This document shows, one piece after another, positions 12,027 through 25,111 of a stretch of 64,000 nt of DNA. The stretch covers positions 27,544,639 to 27,608,638 of the forward strand of contig OY743184.1 of assembly GCA_963555705.1 (NCBI GenBank), read 5' to 3'. The DNA is from Ligustrum vulgare. Lineage: Eukaryota > Streptophyta > Magnoliopsida > Lamiales > Oleaceae. Made by a program: the position numbers and the translations under genes. Below the pieces are notes generated by a model that worked only from the letters and a program-made list of their open reading frames with translations, was not told the origin of the DNA and did not search any database. Positions within the stretch are counted from its first letter, which is position 1, and each line of letters begins with the position of its first letter.

Positions 12027-12224
12027 CTATTTTTTTACTTGCTATTAGTTTAGACTAATCTTTTATTGATCTTTATACTTAAATTCTAGCATTTTCATTT
12101 TTATAGAAAAAAAAAATTTCGTTGTATTCTTCGTTCACAAGGAAAAGATCTCGAGCTTCTAGATCTCGAGATTGAACATACCACCAGACGAAGACTCAAA
12201 GAACACAACCAAAAACAAAAGTTT

Positions 12225-13870
12225 TTGCAAAAAGGTACAATGGCTAACGAACAAGCTCGCATAGATATAGAACAAGAAGCTGCTAGGGCAGTCTCTTTGG
12301 CTAGTCAATTAGCTGCTGCACACATTCAGCTATGTGAAGTAGTCGAAGATGATGATGATAAGGGAAATCTTCCAATGGCACAATTCTTGACACCTATTGC
12401 AGCTTCCAATCACTCCAGCATTAATTATCTATCATTTGGGAGGAATAATTTCCAGATCAAAGTGGATCTAATAAATCTTTTTAGCAGCAACGTAGAGTTC
12501 TACAAAAAAAGCACATGAAGATCCAAATGTCCATATTGCTAACTTTCAAAGAATGTGCCTCAATATCTAGTTGGACGGGGTGAATGAAGATGCTATCAAA
12601 TGAATGTTATTTCCTTTTACCTTACGAGATGCTCCATTAGAATGACTTGATTCAAAATCAGAATATAGCATCACTTCTTGGGATAATTTGGCAAAAAAAT
12701 CCCACAACAAATTTTTTCACCTACTAAGGTAGTCAAGATGAAACTAGAGGTCTCCACATTCCAATAGTATGATGGGGAAAATTTCCGTGAAGCATGTGGA
12801 AGATTCAAGGAGATGCTTAAAAAATGTCCATATCATGGGTATAAAAGGGCCTATGGGTACAATTTTTCTATTCTAGACTGACTCCTCAAGTCAAATCAAT
12901 ACTAGACTTATTTGCAAATGGATCTATCATAAACAAAATATGTCAACCAAGCCTGAGATATGCTGGAATTGATAGCAAAGACACATACCATGTTCCCAAC
13001 TGATCAGGTAGATCATATTTCTGCTTTGACAAAATAAGTAGAACTTTGTTAAAGTAGAAAACTACCATTCATCAACATTTGGTATGTGAAAACTACGGAG
13101 CAAATCATCCCACTGGGGAATTTATTTTGTTAGCCACTACTAAAGATCAAATTAACTTTGTTCAAAATACCAACAGAGAACAGTACAATCCATATTCTCA
13201 AACATATAATCAAAGTTGGAGGCAACATTCAAATTTCTGATGGCCAGACAATCAGAACAATACCAACAGTCAACAACAGGAGAAGAGACAAATTTTAGGG
13301 GAGATGTTTCAGTAGTATATGCAAAAAGGGGACAAGATGTTTGTGAGGCAAGAAACGAATTATCATAACTAGCAAGCATCCATAAACAATTGGAAACTCA
13401 AATAGGTCAGATAGCTCAACAAATCTCAGAAAGGACACCTAGAAAACTTCTAAGTGATATAGTTAGAAATGCTAGGGAGCATGTTCAAGCCATAACAAGA
13501 AGTGGATTGCAGCTACCAGAGACTCACGTGAAGAGGCCTAAAAATGTAGAGAAGCAACTGACCTTTAAGGAAGAAGAAGGTGAGAAAGTAGTCATGACAA
13601 CATCAATAGAAGCATCCAAAGATAAGCCAGATAATTCTGAAGAGAGAGCACTTGCTCCAATCGAAGCTATGTGCCACCAATCCTCTTTCCTCAACGATTT
13701 CACAAACGCAAATTTGATATGTAGTTTTAAAATTTATGAAGGTGTTTAGAAGTCTACATATCAACATCTTGTTTGCAGATGCAATTGCACAAATTCCCAA
13801 CTATATAAAGTTCATGAAAGAAATCCTATTAAACAAAAAAAGCTGGAAAACTATGAGACAGTATGCTCAA
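12225..13870 (+). pseudogene. Athila-like gag, heavily decayed
   Basis: Capsid-type gag of a Ty3/gypsy element. The first frame (12225-12518) is an N-terminal linker plus a start of the capsid domain; after frame changes come RMCLNI, then LFPFTLRDAPLE near 12610-12650, the usual gag core. A later frame (13390-13749) reads LETQIGQIAQQ followed by AITRSGLQL, the typical linker between gag and protease. Many stops and frameshifts are present. Continues into protease at 13880. Confidence 0.6.
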
Positions 13871-13879
13871 CAGAATGCA

Positions 13880-14600
13880 GTTCCATCTTACAAAAGAAAC
13901 TCTCACCAAAATTGAAAGATCCAGGGAGCTTCACTATTCCTTGTACTATTGGTTTTTATTCTTTTAATCAAGCTTTATGTGATTTAGGTGCAAGTATTTA
14001 TCTTATGCCTTTATCAATGTACATAAAATTAGGATTGGGTGAAGCAAGACCTACCACTTTCTTATTACTACTCACAGATCAACCGGTCAAGCATCCCAGG
14101 GGCATTGTAGAAGACGCCTTAATTAAGGTTGATAAATTCATCTTCCTAATTGATTTTATCATCCTTAACTGGAAGAAGATAGCGACATACTAATCATTCT
14201 TGGGAGACTATTCTTGGCAATTGGGAGGGCACAAATTGATGTGTGTGAAGGCAAGATGATTCTGCTTGTAAATAATGAAGAAGTAACATTCATTGTATTC
14301 AAAACCATGAAGTATCTAGCTTCAGTGGATTCTTTCTATCAAGTGGATGTGGTTGACAGGTTGGTTGCTGAGGTAATAGAAATAGAATACCCATCAAATG
14401 ATCTTACAGTTTGCCTCATGAATTTTAGAAACAATGAAAGCAGAAATTTCAATTTTGCAAGATTGGACAAAAAAATTAGAAGCAATGTCACCAGTAACCT
14501 TACAAAGCAAAAAATTCACTACTCCTCTTCCCGAAAGTTCAACGAGGCCAGAACCATCAATTGAGAAGGCTCTAACCTTAGAGCTCAAACCAATGCCACC
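13880..14600 (+). pseudogene. Athila-like retropepsin (aspartic protease)
   Basis: The frame at 13912-14193 contains CDLGASIYLMPLSMYIKL, with the catalytic D of the D-(S/T/A)-G-like DLGAS motif at about 13981. It continues to a TDQPVKHPRGIVEDALIKV block, the usual second half of this protease. A frame change follows at about 14193, and the next frame (14214-14564) carries the IGRAQIDVCEG block. Catalytic Asp intact but gene broken. Confidence 0.65.
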
Positions 14601-14619
14601 TAAGGTATGCTTATCTTGG

Positions 14620-15625
14620 TAAATCTACTACTCTTCCAATTATTATTACTAATGATATAATGGATGAGGAAAATGAGAAATTGCCGAAGTATTGAAGGAG
14701 TACAAAGCAACTATTGGATGGATAATTCAGACATTTGTGGAATCAAGCCTATCTTTGCATTCACAAAGTACTCGTGGAGGAGAATTGTAAACCATCAGTG
14801 GAGCATTAGTACAGATTAAATCCCACCTTATAAGAAGTTTTCAGGGCAGAGGTACTTAAACTACTTGATACTGACATTATATATACAATTTCAGATAGTT
14901 CCTAGGTAAGTTCCTATTCATGTAGTGCCAAAAAAGGGAGGAATCACTTTCAAAACATTGAAAATAATGAGCTCATTCCAATTAGGCTTGTTACTAGATA
15001 GAGGGTTGGTATTGACTAGAAAAAGCTAAACACTGCTACTTGAAAAGATCACTTCCTATTACCATTTATTGACCAGATGTTAGAAAGGTTAGCGGGTGAT
15101 TCACATTATTACTTCTTGGATGGCTACTTTGGGTATAATTAAATCCCAATTGCACACTAGGACCAAGAAAAAACCACTTTCACTTGTCCATTTGGTACTT
15201 TTGCCTTTAGAAGAATGCCATTTGGGATATGCAAAGCACCAGCTTTTCAGCGTTGTATTATTGCCATCTTTTCATACATGGTGGAATACTATATTGAGGT
15301 ATTTATGGATGATTTCTCAGTATTTGGAGATTCATTTGATGAGTGCTTGAAAAATCTAAATCAAGTATTGAAGCATTGTGAAGAGATAAATCCCATTCTT
15401 AATTGGGAGAAATTTCACTTTATGGTAAAGGAAGTGATTATCTTGGGGCATCGGATCTCATTGAAGGGGATTGAAGTAGACTAAGCAAAAACTCAGGTAA
15501 TTGAGAAATTGCAACCTTTTAATTCAATTAAAGGGATCATAAGCTTCTAGGACATGCAGGATTCTATAGGGGGTTCATAAAAGACTTACCAAAGATTACA
15601 AAGCCACTTAGTAGTTTGTTAGGAG
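14620..15625 (+). pseudogene. Athila-like reverse transcriptase, decayed and cut short
   Basis: Recognisable RT order: YYFLDGYFGYN (about 15099-15131), TTFTCPFGTFAFRRMPFG (about 15173-15226), then the catalytic box VFMDDFSVFG (15300-15329), then ILGHRISLKGIEVD, then LGHAGFYRGFIKDL and KITKPLSSLL near 15600. Stops and frameshifts are frequent before 15100. The homology ends abruptly at about 15625, before RNase H and integrase. Confidence 0.8.
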
Positions 15626-16395
15626 AGTTTAGGCCGTGTTTGATACTTCTTAATGTCCCAACTTGATAAATAATTGTTTCTAACCAAATTAAGTAGATTT
15701 ACCAAGCAAATCCTTAAATAAAATAACAAGTGCTCCTTTTATATTATTTTATTTTGTTCCAGATTTAAAGTGGTCACCTTTAGATTAATTTTTAAAGGTC
15801 AAGAAGAGGTTCGTTTATGTCATTCTTTATACAATTGTAAAGTTCATACCTTAAGATTCACAAGGACTACCAAATGCATCGAAAATGGATCATCCTACAG
15901 CTCGTACCACATGTCCAAAAAGGGTTGCTCGTCATGGTTTCTATACTTAGCCAAATTTTCTGGATTTTTAGCACTTTCATAATTTCATGTATATATGTTT
16001 GACTCTACTTTCAAAGCAATTTCTGACCTTAAATGTACTCAAATTTAATATTAATTTGTACGTCTCAATGTGAACTACAAGATAGTATAACATGCATTGG
16101 CTATGAATCAATACACGCTACACACAAGTGTCGTGAAGGTAGGTTCAACCCAATGGTAAAATTGTAAATAAGTTGATGTTTTCCTAAATTTTTCAACTTA
16201 CTCCCTAATTTTCGCAGCATGAACAATAAAACCCAAATATTTTTATATTCTTCGAATTTAGTCCATAATAGCATTATTCATGCAAATTTCTCCCATTTTC
16301 CTATAAATTCGTTACTATCCCAACATACAAAACACAAAAATGGCCATTCTTTAAGAAAATAATTGAATCTAACTTCCTAAATAAATAAAACCAAG
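15626..16395. other. Unidentified insert or replacement at the RT break
   Basis: Coding similarity stops at 15625 and Athila 3' sequence resumes near 16396. The segment begins GGCCGTGTTTGATACTTC at about 15632, like the ends of some plant hAT MITEs, but a matching inverted end was not found. No gene seen. Confidence 0.35.
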
Positions 16396-17085
16396 GTACG
16401 GACCTAAAGCTCGCTACAGGGGTCATATAGAAACCAAGTATGAAGAGTTCTGCACAAAGATGGTAAAAGACATGGATATAAAGAGAAAAAATCGTCCATA
16501 ATAAAAAAAAAATTGTTTGGTATAAGTTTTGTTGACTAAAATTGTGGAAATTGAGGTTGTAGAATTGGGGATTGCCTACTTTTGACTTATTGAACATGCA
16601 TACTTGTAATTCTGATTATTTTGTGTGGAAAAATACAATATTCAAATGTTTAGAAACCACAATAGAGGAAAATGTGGGATTTGAGAGAAAATCAGTAAGT
16701 TGTGATCTTCCACGAGCGATGTAAGGAAAATCATTAGAACCTCATAGGGTGACCACATCGTATTCGGGCTTAATTTCGCATAATGAGGCACACAGTGTTA
16801 AGTATATTTTTTCATAAGTAGGTGTTTGATATTGGCTATTCACACACACACACTTGAAAATTGAGCATGACTTGACTAGAACTATTTCTACTTTGTTGTT
16901 CAAAACTCTTTGCCAAAATGTGACTTGATTTGGATTGTTGAGGCCTATGGTGAACATGTCAACACAAAAAAATAAATAAATAAATCAAACAATAAAAAAA
17001 AATTGTTACTTTGCAATTTCTTTCTGATTCATTAGTTTAATTTTAGATTATTCGAGGACGAATACTAATTCTAGTTTGGGGTATT
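16396..17085 (+). mobile_element. 3' internal end of an Athila-like element, before LTR B
   Basis: Matches 28470-29140 closely (for example GAAGAGTTCTGCACAAAGAT, ATTGAGCATGACTTGACTAG and GAGGACGAA just before the LTR). Because it ends at LTR B, that LTR is also the 3' end of an upstream copy. No coding sequence. Confidence 0.75.
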
Positions 17086-18586
17086 TGACAAGTGTATTTT
17101 ATACATTTATATACATATCTAAATTAGAATAAATTATTGTTATTCTTGAATAATTATTACATAATTTTTCTATATTTGTTTACATCGTATGAATTCTCCC
17201 AAACATGGAAGAATGAAGCAATAAAATTGAATAGTGCACATTTGGAAGCTGATTGGAACTATAACGATCAAAATGGATGTTGATGTCATCAACTGGAATT
17301 TTCAAGGAGAGCCAAGTGGAAGAAATCTAAATTCAAGAGTTCAATTGAAGATGGATTGAAGTTCGGAAGAAAATTTGAAGTATTTGGAAAGTTCAGGGAC
17401 TCGATTACTACAATCGGAAGATGAAGGACTTATGTGCAAATAAAGTTCAGGGACCTACTTAAACGCACCAGAAAAGATGAAAATGCGCTAGAGAAATTGT
17501 ATTGCGCAGACACGCCAAACCTACCAGGTGGCCGCACCAAAATCTTCAAATTAACAGAACCTGTTTTGGTTCTACTGCACGGCCACCATAAGTTAGCCTG
17601 CGCAGTCACGTGGCTATTCGACCCAGTGAGAGAAAAGTCCATGCACGGATTTCAGCGTGATTTAGCCTAGGTTTCTTGGAAGATCTATAAAAGGGACTTA
17701 CCATGCATGAGTTGAGGACCTTTGCACACATATTCAAGAGGCGCAATTCACCATCTTACCTTGGAGATTTTGGAGCATAAATTGGAGGCAAAGGCAAGGA
17801 GATTCGGAGAGCAATTCGTGAAGACACTTCTTGATGCAATAGTTCTTTTACTTTTCTCTTCAATTTGTTTATGATGTTTAGTTTATTTATTTACTGCGTT
17901 TTGTTTTCCAATATTATGTGTATCTAAACAAATTATTGGGATTAACAATGTAGCGTAGTTTAACGCTTTCAGTACTAAGTTTACGGTTTATTGCATGTGT
18001 ATGGTTTTATTTTGTGTTCAATGTGTGAATTAACCGGTCACTAATTCATTGATTAATTGGATCGTTTTTATAATCCGAGAGGTGAGCTAATGACCTAAAC
18101 CTAGGAATAAAACCCGATAATTGAATGAGCGATAGAGATATTCGTTCGTTGTTATTATGGTCTTAATTAAGTTATTGTATTTCATGCACCTAATTATTAC
18201 AACCAGCTATTCGTTAACACGGTTGACTAATTAGGTGGAGTTCATTTAAACACGAGAGGGAAATTTCATGTCCATAAGTGAGCTCGACCGATCACATTAG
18301 TAGATTAAAATTAGAACAGTGGAATTGAAGGTATTGACTACGTGAAACCGTGAAATCCCAACTCTACATCAATTGATTTGAACACACACTTATATTCATT
18401 ATTTATTGTTTTTAGCTTAATCTTTAGGATCATCACATCTTCAATTATTTGGCATTCAAATAAAGTGTGAATTAAAATAGTTTTGGTAGTTAATCCAATT
18501 CCTTGTGGGTACGATAACTCGGACTCTAAAAGTCCCCTATATTACTTTTCACGACCTGTACACTTGCGGTGTTAAATCAGTGAACA
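17086..18586 (+). mobile_element. LTR B of an Athila-like element (1501 bp)
   Basis: Starts TGACAAGTGTATTTTATAC and ends ...CAGTGAACA, and aligns along its whole length with LTR C (29141-30999) apart from one insertion in C. A TATA box TCTATAAAAGGG is at 17684-17695. It is preceded by a 3' internal end and followed by a primer site, so it appears to be shared by two copies in tandem. Confidence 0.85.
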
Positions 18587-18589
18587 AGT

Positions 18590-18610
18590 TTTTAGCGCCG
18601 TTGTTAGGGA
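18590..18610 (+). other. Primer-binding site after LTR B
   Basis: TTTTAGCGCCGTTGTTAGGG differs slightly from the Athila-type TTTTGGCGCCGTTGCCGGGG. Position right after the LTR supports it. Confidence 0.65.
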
Positions 18611-18712
18611 ATTGTGATTAATATCAATTTCTTTAGATTTTTGCTTTAGTTTGAATTATTTTTTTTCGTAATTTTTTTAAAAAAATTTTATGTTAAGGAG
18701 ATCTAAGAGTTC

Positions 18713-20068
18713 TAATGCATGTCATGATGCACCAAAATTAAATTCAATTTCCTCGTTTACTATTACTAAGAATGTAATAATGGAAGCAAATGTCAATCCC
18801 ACGACGAACGGGAACTAAGATAGTGTCATGTCAGTTAGAATCATAAAAGGGGGGTTTTGATTTCGAATCTTGTAATTGAATTGAATAATAAAATAAACAA
18901 TTGAAATGGTTGGAATAAATATAAAATATTAATGGATCCTAGTTCTCAGGTTCGGTTGTATTCTATCATAATGTTATCACTTCCATGTAACACGTATCCA
19001 ATTTCTCTCTTGATTTATCACCCGTAAATAGTTAATAAGCTCTAACTATTCCTATTCTTCCTTAATTGCATTCAATTAGAATAAACTCTCTAACCAAACA
19101 TTAGCTGTTGAATAACCTAAGATAAGGTCTTTAGATTTAAGGAAACAACTATATAAGTTTGAGAAGAATTATGATGAATTAGATTATCAATCACACTAGC
19201 TCATGAAGATTAACCTAAGTTGAATTTTATATGGAAATACATAATTCCCAATTGCTATCATGAATTGAACAACAAGACAATTACGGATCCAATCATTCAA
19301 TATAGAAAATCTCAATACAATAAATTATAAGATAAGGCATTAATCAAATAAGTCACCGTATTGATTGAATTAAAGGCATATAAAAATCCAACAATCAAGA
19401 ATAAAGAAATTAGAACTACGTTACTAGTTTGGAAAAGTGATAAACAAATGATATGAAATACAACGTCCCCTTTGAAATAGGTAGAGAGGCTTAGCCGCGT
19501 AAAGTCATGGAGAACCCAAATTTTTTTTTGCTCTTGATTTACCTTCTTGATGGAATTAATCTTCTCTTTAAAGCTCCAAGAAAACCCACTCTTAAACAAT
19601 ATTTTCCAACCCTTGTTCTGTGCTAATTTTCTCTTTTTATGCCCCCAAAAACGTGCCCTAGAGTTTCCCACAAGATTTACCAAAGATAGACCATGAAATC
19701 AAAAGGAAATTTTTCCGCGGCGAACTTACGGCCGTAAGTGGTCCCCTGGAGATTTTTGCGCTTTGGAATTTACAGCCATAACTCTAAACATTATGGACGT
19801 AAATTAGTTTCTGCCTTTTTCACATCTTGCACCTGATAATGACTTGCGGCTGTGACTTCGGATGTTAGGGCCATAAGTTATTTGCAACCTTGGTCCCCAA
19901 ACTTCATTTTTAAGTGCATTTTGGTCCTTTTTTCCTCCTTTCTTGTCCTTTGTGATCCTATACAACACAAAACATGAAAATGCATTAAACAATACTTAAA
20001 TAGGATAAAGCCAATAAAAAAAATGTGATAGCAAGTGGATTAAATAAGTGCTAATAAAGCATTTATCA
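18713..20068 (-). mobile_element. Solo LTR (family D) inserted in the gag leader
   Basis: On the minus strand it starts TGATAAATGCTTTATTAGC (20068 downward) and ends at about 18713 in ...GACATGCATTA, matching the end at position 263 in the window (CACGCACCA). Flanks AGTTC (18708-18712) and AGTTG (20069-20073) fit a 5-bp target duplication with one change. There is no internal region, so it is a solo LTR. It carries the 14-mer palindrome CTTACGGCCGTAAG at 19725-19738. It separates the first codons of the host element's gag from the rest. Confidence 0.7.
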
Positions 20069-21131
20069 AGTTGTGATTTGTTTCCTTTTTATTCAAAAAC
20101 CGAGAGTACCTTGAGAAGGAGGCGTAGACAACAGTTACAAGCAGCTCAAATACCAAATTTGGGAATGGAAGCCGAAGGGGTTCCAAATAACCCCATAATT
20201 CCTAACAATCCGTTGGTTAATCAAAATCAACCTAATGAGGCACAAGGGCAACAGCCTCAAGCTGGAAGAGGACGACCTTTGAGGGAATACATGGTCCCAC
20301 CTATTGGAAATATTAGGACATGTGTCGTGCCACCAGCCATTCCTGCCAACAACTATGAGATCAAAACTTCATTGATCTCGTTGATCCAACAATCAGCTGT
20401 CTTCCATGGGCTACCTTCTGAAGATCCTCATATGCATCTACGAGCTTTCCAAGAAATATGTGACATGCAGCACATGAATGGAGTTCCAGCAGAAGCTGTA
20501 AAAATGAAGTTGTGTTTCATTCTCTCTTGTAGACAAGGCTAAAGCATGGTTCTACTCATTTCCCACAAGTTCCATCACTTATTGGCCTATTTTAACTCAA
20601 AAATTTGTGGATAAGTTCTTTCCACCGGGTAGAATGTCAAAGCTGAGAAGAGAAATATTGGCCGTTAGTCAACAGCAAAGGGAGTTGATCTTCGAAGCTT
20701 GGGAGAGGTTCAATGTGTTACTTAGGCAATGTCCTACTCATTGTATAGATGATTGGATACTAATTTAGCAATTTTACAATGGCCTGACCTATGAGAACAA
20801 GAGGCATGCAGACTTAGTTGCAGGTGGATCATTGATGGATCTGACCTATGAGGAGGCATCAGCAATATTTGAGAAGATAGCAGCAAATAGTTACCAATGG
20901 TACTCAAATCGAGCTTTGCAAAAGACTGCAGGAATCTTCGAAGTAGATGGGTTCATTAAGTTAAATGCTAAGGTTGATGCTTTGGTGAAGAAATTTGACA
21001 ATTTGGGGAAGCAGTCAGTGCATGTCGTTCATGCAAATCAGTTTTGTGACAGCCGTTTTGAAAATCATGGGATTCATGAGTGTCCTACTACAATTTAGGA
21101 TCAAACAGTTGTGGAGCAGGTTAACTACATG

Positions 21132-24100
21132 CAGGCACGAAGCCATGTTAGGCCTAGTAGGGGCCATGGCCCCCACTGGGATTTGAAAAAAAATGAGTCC
21201 GGTTTCGGTTTGAGCTAGTTGGGAACAAAAATTAAGTCCCTTCTTTTTCTTTATGATCCAGACTAGACGGAGGGAGAGGAAGACCATCAAAATTTTTGCT
21301 GAATCACGCCTCCACACTCCTGCTCGCCTGCGCTGCACTCACTTCTCAGTTCTCAGTTCTGAGTCCTCGCTGCTTCGCCGACCGACGCCCTCCCATGCCT
21401 GTAGACCACTGCCTGAATCGCGCCTCCTCCACTACTCCCAGTTGGCAACTGCGCTGCGCTGCTACCTGCTCCGTGCGCTAGAGCCTGGAAGCACTGCTAG
21501 TAGTGCTGGCTGCTGCTGTGTGCTGTCTGAAGTCTGAAGGCTACTAGCTAGCCTGCTACTACTCAACTCGCCTGTCTCTCACGAATCAACCTGAAATCAG
21601 TTTGGCTGTTTGGGTGCAATTTTTCCAAGTAATTTTGAAGTTAAACTAATTGATAATCATAAATGATAATGTGGTAATCAGATTTAGTAGCTGTGTTGTG
21701 TAAATTGTGTTGTGCCACAGTGAATTGGTTAATTTGGTTGGGTGAGTTGTACAGGCTACAACTTGTTATTTGAATGAATCTTCAGTGCATTTTACTTCTG
21801 TTTTTAAAATTTAAGATTTTGTTTCAGACTTTAAAGAAAATGGCTTAAAATTGGGAAATTTGCAATTGCGAACAATTTAGAATTGATTATTGATGATGTA
21901 TTATCATATTTGATATTACAGATTAATAGATTATGGAGAGATATTTAAAACACATTTGTAGAAAGTTTGAAATTGGTTGAGAGGAGCTCAACTTTGATTT
22001 AGGAATTCGATGTTGCACAGCTTCCCTATGACTCCGGATTAAGAATTCCAATTTCGAATTATGCTCCTAAAATTAGAGATCAAGTTCGAAAGCATATTTA
22101 TTGAAAGGTCCTTTTCAACCATTGAATCATTCATTTATGAAACGAAAGTATGGAGAAAAAATAGTTAGAAGATTTAACCCTTCTTGGTTTAGTGACTTTG
22201 GCGATTGGTTGGAGTATAGCATATCTAAAGATGCAGCCTTTTGTCTCTATTGTTATTTATTCAAATATGCTAAAGGAAAACATTTAGGTGGTGATGCTTT
22301 TGTTAGTGAGGGATTTAATCATTGGAAACATAGTGAGAGGCTTAAAGTTCATGTTGGGAAGCATGATAGTGAACACAATGGAGCTCAAACAAAGTGCGAA
22401 GCATTTATGAATCAAGATCTCCATATTGAAATGATTTTTCACAAGACATCAAAACAAAATAAAGATGATCATCGCATTCGACTTAATGCTTCAATTGATT
22501 GTATTCGACTTTGTTTGATTCAAGGACTACCTTTTCGGGGTAATGATGAATCAAAGAATTCTCTTAATCCAGGGAGCTTTCTTGTTTTTTTACAATTTTT
22601 AGCTAAGCATGTGGATCATGTTAAAGCCGTGACATTAAGTAATGCTCTAAAAAATTGCAAATTAACATCACCTGACATTCAGAAGGACACTAGTGCTTGT
22701 GCTATTGAAACAATCAATATAATTTTGAAAGATATTGGTGATTCATTGTTCACAATTCTAGTTGATGAATCTCGTGATGTGTCATCAAAGGAGCAGATGT
22801 CCATTGTTTTACGTTATGTAGATAATAATGGGCATGTAAAAGAATGTTTAGGAATTGAACATGTCACAAGTACCACAACACTCTCACTTAAGGATGCCAT
22901 TGATAAGATGTTTTCTAGATACAATTTGAGCATATCTAGATTGCGAGGACAGGGTTATGATGGAGCTAGCAATATGCAAGGAAAGCTCAATGGATTAAAA
23001 ACTCTCATTTTAAATGAAAACCCATGTGCATATTATATACACTGTTTTGCTCATCAGCTTCAGCTAGCACTTGTTGCTGTTGCAAAAAAGAGTATTGCAG
23101 TTGCTGAGTTTTTCGGGTTGCTACTAATTTGGTAAATGTTGTTGGAGGATCTTGTAAGTGGTCTGATATGCTAACAGAATTACAATCCAATCTTGTTGTT
23201 GAGGCATTAGAAAGGGGTGAGATTGTAAGTGGAAGGGGAGTTAATCAGGAAAGCAGTTTTTAGCGCTCCGGTGATATACATTGGGGTTCACATTATAGAT
23301 CTTTGATCAGCTTGCTTGCCTTATTCTCTCCCGTGGCTGATGTACTTGAAATGATTTCTGAAGATGATTCTTCTTCTTCTGATCAGAAACTTGAGGCATT
23401 CAATTTGTTGAAGTCCGTGCATTCTTTTGATTTTGTGTTCAATTTACACATGATGAAAATTATTTTGGGAATTTTGAATCAGTTTTCACAGGAATTACAA
23501 ATGAGAGACCAGGATATTGTGAATACAATGGACCTAGTGAGATCTTGCAAGCATCAACTCCAAATGTTGAGAGACAATCGATGGAATTCATTTTTGGAAG
23601 AAGTTTACAAATTTTGTCAGGATCATAACATTGGTGTTCTCGATATGGATGACATGTTTATGCGCATTGATCCTCGTGGTCAACCACAACGTAATCCACC
23701 AAAGGTAACAAATTTGCATCACTACTGTATGGATTTATTTTATGTTGTGATTGATTTGCAACTAGAAGAGTTGAAACGATCTCGGAGGTTAGTACCGAGT
23801 TACTACTTTGCATGGCTTATTTGTGTCCACAAGATTCATTTTCTGCTTTTGATAAGAAAAAACTGATCTGATTGGCTGAGTTTTATCCACAAGATTTTGG
23901 AAAATTGGATCTTATCATCTTGGGGGATCAACTTGACACCTATATTATTGATGTCGGCTATAATGTTGCATTTCAAGAGTTGAAAGGTCTTGGTGATCTA
24001 GCAGAGAAGATGGTTCAGACAAAGAAAAATATTCATTTTCCTTTGGTTTATAAACTTTTGAATTTGGCTTTACTTCTGTCGGTTGCCACTGCTAGTGTCG

Positions 24101-24376
24101 AAAGAGTGTTTTCTGCAATGAATCTTGTGAAGGCTAGTTTGAGCAACCGAATGAGTGATGAGTGGATGAACGATCATCTTATTGTTTATGTTGTGAAAGA
24201 GATATTTTTGAAAATTGATAATGAAGTTGTTGTAAAACGTTTTTAGAGTATGAAAACACGTAAAGAACAATTGTAAGCAACTTTATTCGTATGTGTGTTT
24301 ATTATTGAACTTTTTTATAATCTCTGTTTCCGAAATTTTTGGCCCCCACTCAAGCGAAATCCTAGCTCCGTCCCTG
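21132..24376 (+). mobile_element. hAT transposon, complete ends, 3245 bp
   Basis: Left end CAGGCACGAAGCCATG and right end (complement) CAGGGACGGAGCTAGG are imperfect terminal inverted repeats. Both sides are flanked by the identical 8-mer ACTACATG (21124-21131 and 24377-24384), the target size expected for hAT. Removing the element rejoins the host gag reading frame at that point. The first 800 bases are a non-coding leader with a C/T/G-rich part (21290-21560); the transposase follows. Confidence 0.92.
21933..24246 (+). pseudogene. hAT transposase with TTF-type zinc finger, broken
   Basis: Would start at the ATG at 21933 (MERYLKH), with an early stop, then a LRIPISNYAPKIRDQVRK block near 22040. 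The long frame 22101-23135 holds the TTF/ZMYM zinc-finger region (FGDWLEYS, then FCLYCYLF), a KHDSEHNGAQ block and the DUF4371-like catalytic core with ILVDESRDVSSKEQM, RGQGYDGASNMQG and CAYYIHCFAHQLQLAL. A frameshift at about 23128 and a stop at 23260 follow; frames 23303-23866 and 23872-24246 continue, the last with the hAT dimerisation motif TASVERVFSAMN and LSNRMSDEWMND. Not functional as it stands. Confidence 0.92.
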
Positions 24377-25111
24377 ACTACATGGGAAATAATCAACAGC
24401 AAAAAGGGCCTTACTCTCAAACTTATAATCCTGAGTGGAGAAAGCATCCCAACTTCTCTTGGTCAAACAATCAAAATGTTTAGAATCCTCTTGGATTTCA
24501 TCAACAACAACAGTAGAACCAACAACAAGTTCAGATGACCCTTTAAGGAGAATATGGATATGATCGTACAGCTCCTCAAAAGCCAACAAGAAATTCTGCA
24601 GACTCAACAATCTGAAATCAAGGAATTGAAGAATCAAGTGGGGCAGCTAACAGTAACCAACCCAAGGGAGAATGTTTGTGCCATCACCACCAAAAGTGGG
24701 GTACAACTGAAAGAAGTAGAAACTAAGAAATCTGATCAAGTGGTTGAGAAAAAGAAAGAAGGGAGTTCGAAAGAGAAAGATTTACCTGATGGAGGTAAAG
24801 CACAAAAAGAGTAGAAGAATGTGTTGAATCAGCCTAAGGGACCAAAGAAAGTGAATTATGAGGAGGAGAGGTCAGCAAAACCAGTTGTAAAACCCTATGT
24901 GCCACCAATTCCATATCCAGGAAGAGTGGCACAACACTTAAAGGAACAACAATTCAATAAGTTTCTAGACATGTTAAGAAAGTTGCATATCAACATTCCC
25001 TTCCTCAAGGCAATTAGAAAGATTCCGAACTATTTAAAGTTTTTAAAAGAATTAATGGAAAAGAAGAAAAGACTTGAAAATTTTGAAACTGTAGCATTGA
25101 ATGAAGAATGA

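Larger units (their letters stand above)
20090..25111 (+). pseudogene. Athila-like gag, split by a hAT insertion
   Basis: Gag of the younger element. The first part (20048-20542) has a basic LRRRRRQQ run, a Q/N/P-rich linker with NNPLVNQNQPNEAQG, then the start of the capsid domain (HLRAFQEICDMQHMNGV). After a one-base slip at about 20540 it continues AKAWFYSFP and REILAVSQQQ, then a stop at about 20767, then LTYEEASAIFEKIAANSYQW. The frame is cut at 21131 by the hAT element and resumes at 24385 with NNQQQKGPYSQTYNPEW. The linker follows at 24554-24814 (AITTKSGVQ), then after a stop 24821-25111 (YVPPIPYPGR). Apart from two or three lesions it is well kept compared with the outer element. Confidence 0.75.

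Noticed and set aside
21253..21537. S/R/L-rich open frames in two frames
   Set aside because: They fall in the GC-rich non-coding leader of the hAT element and have no conserved motif.
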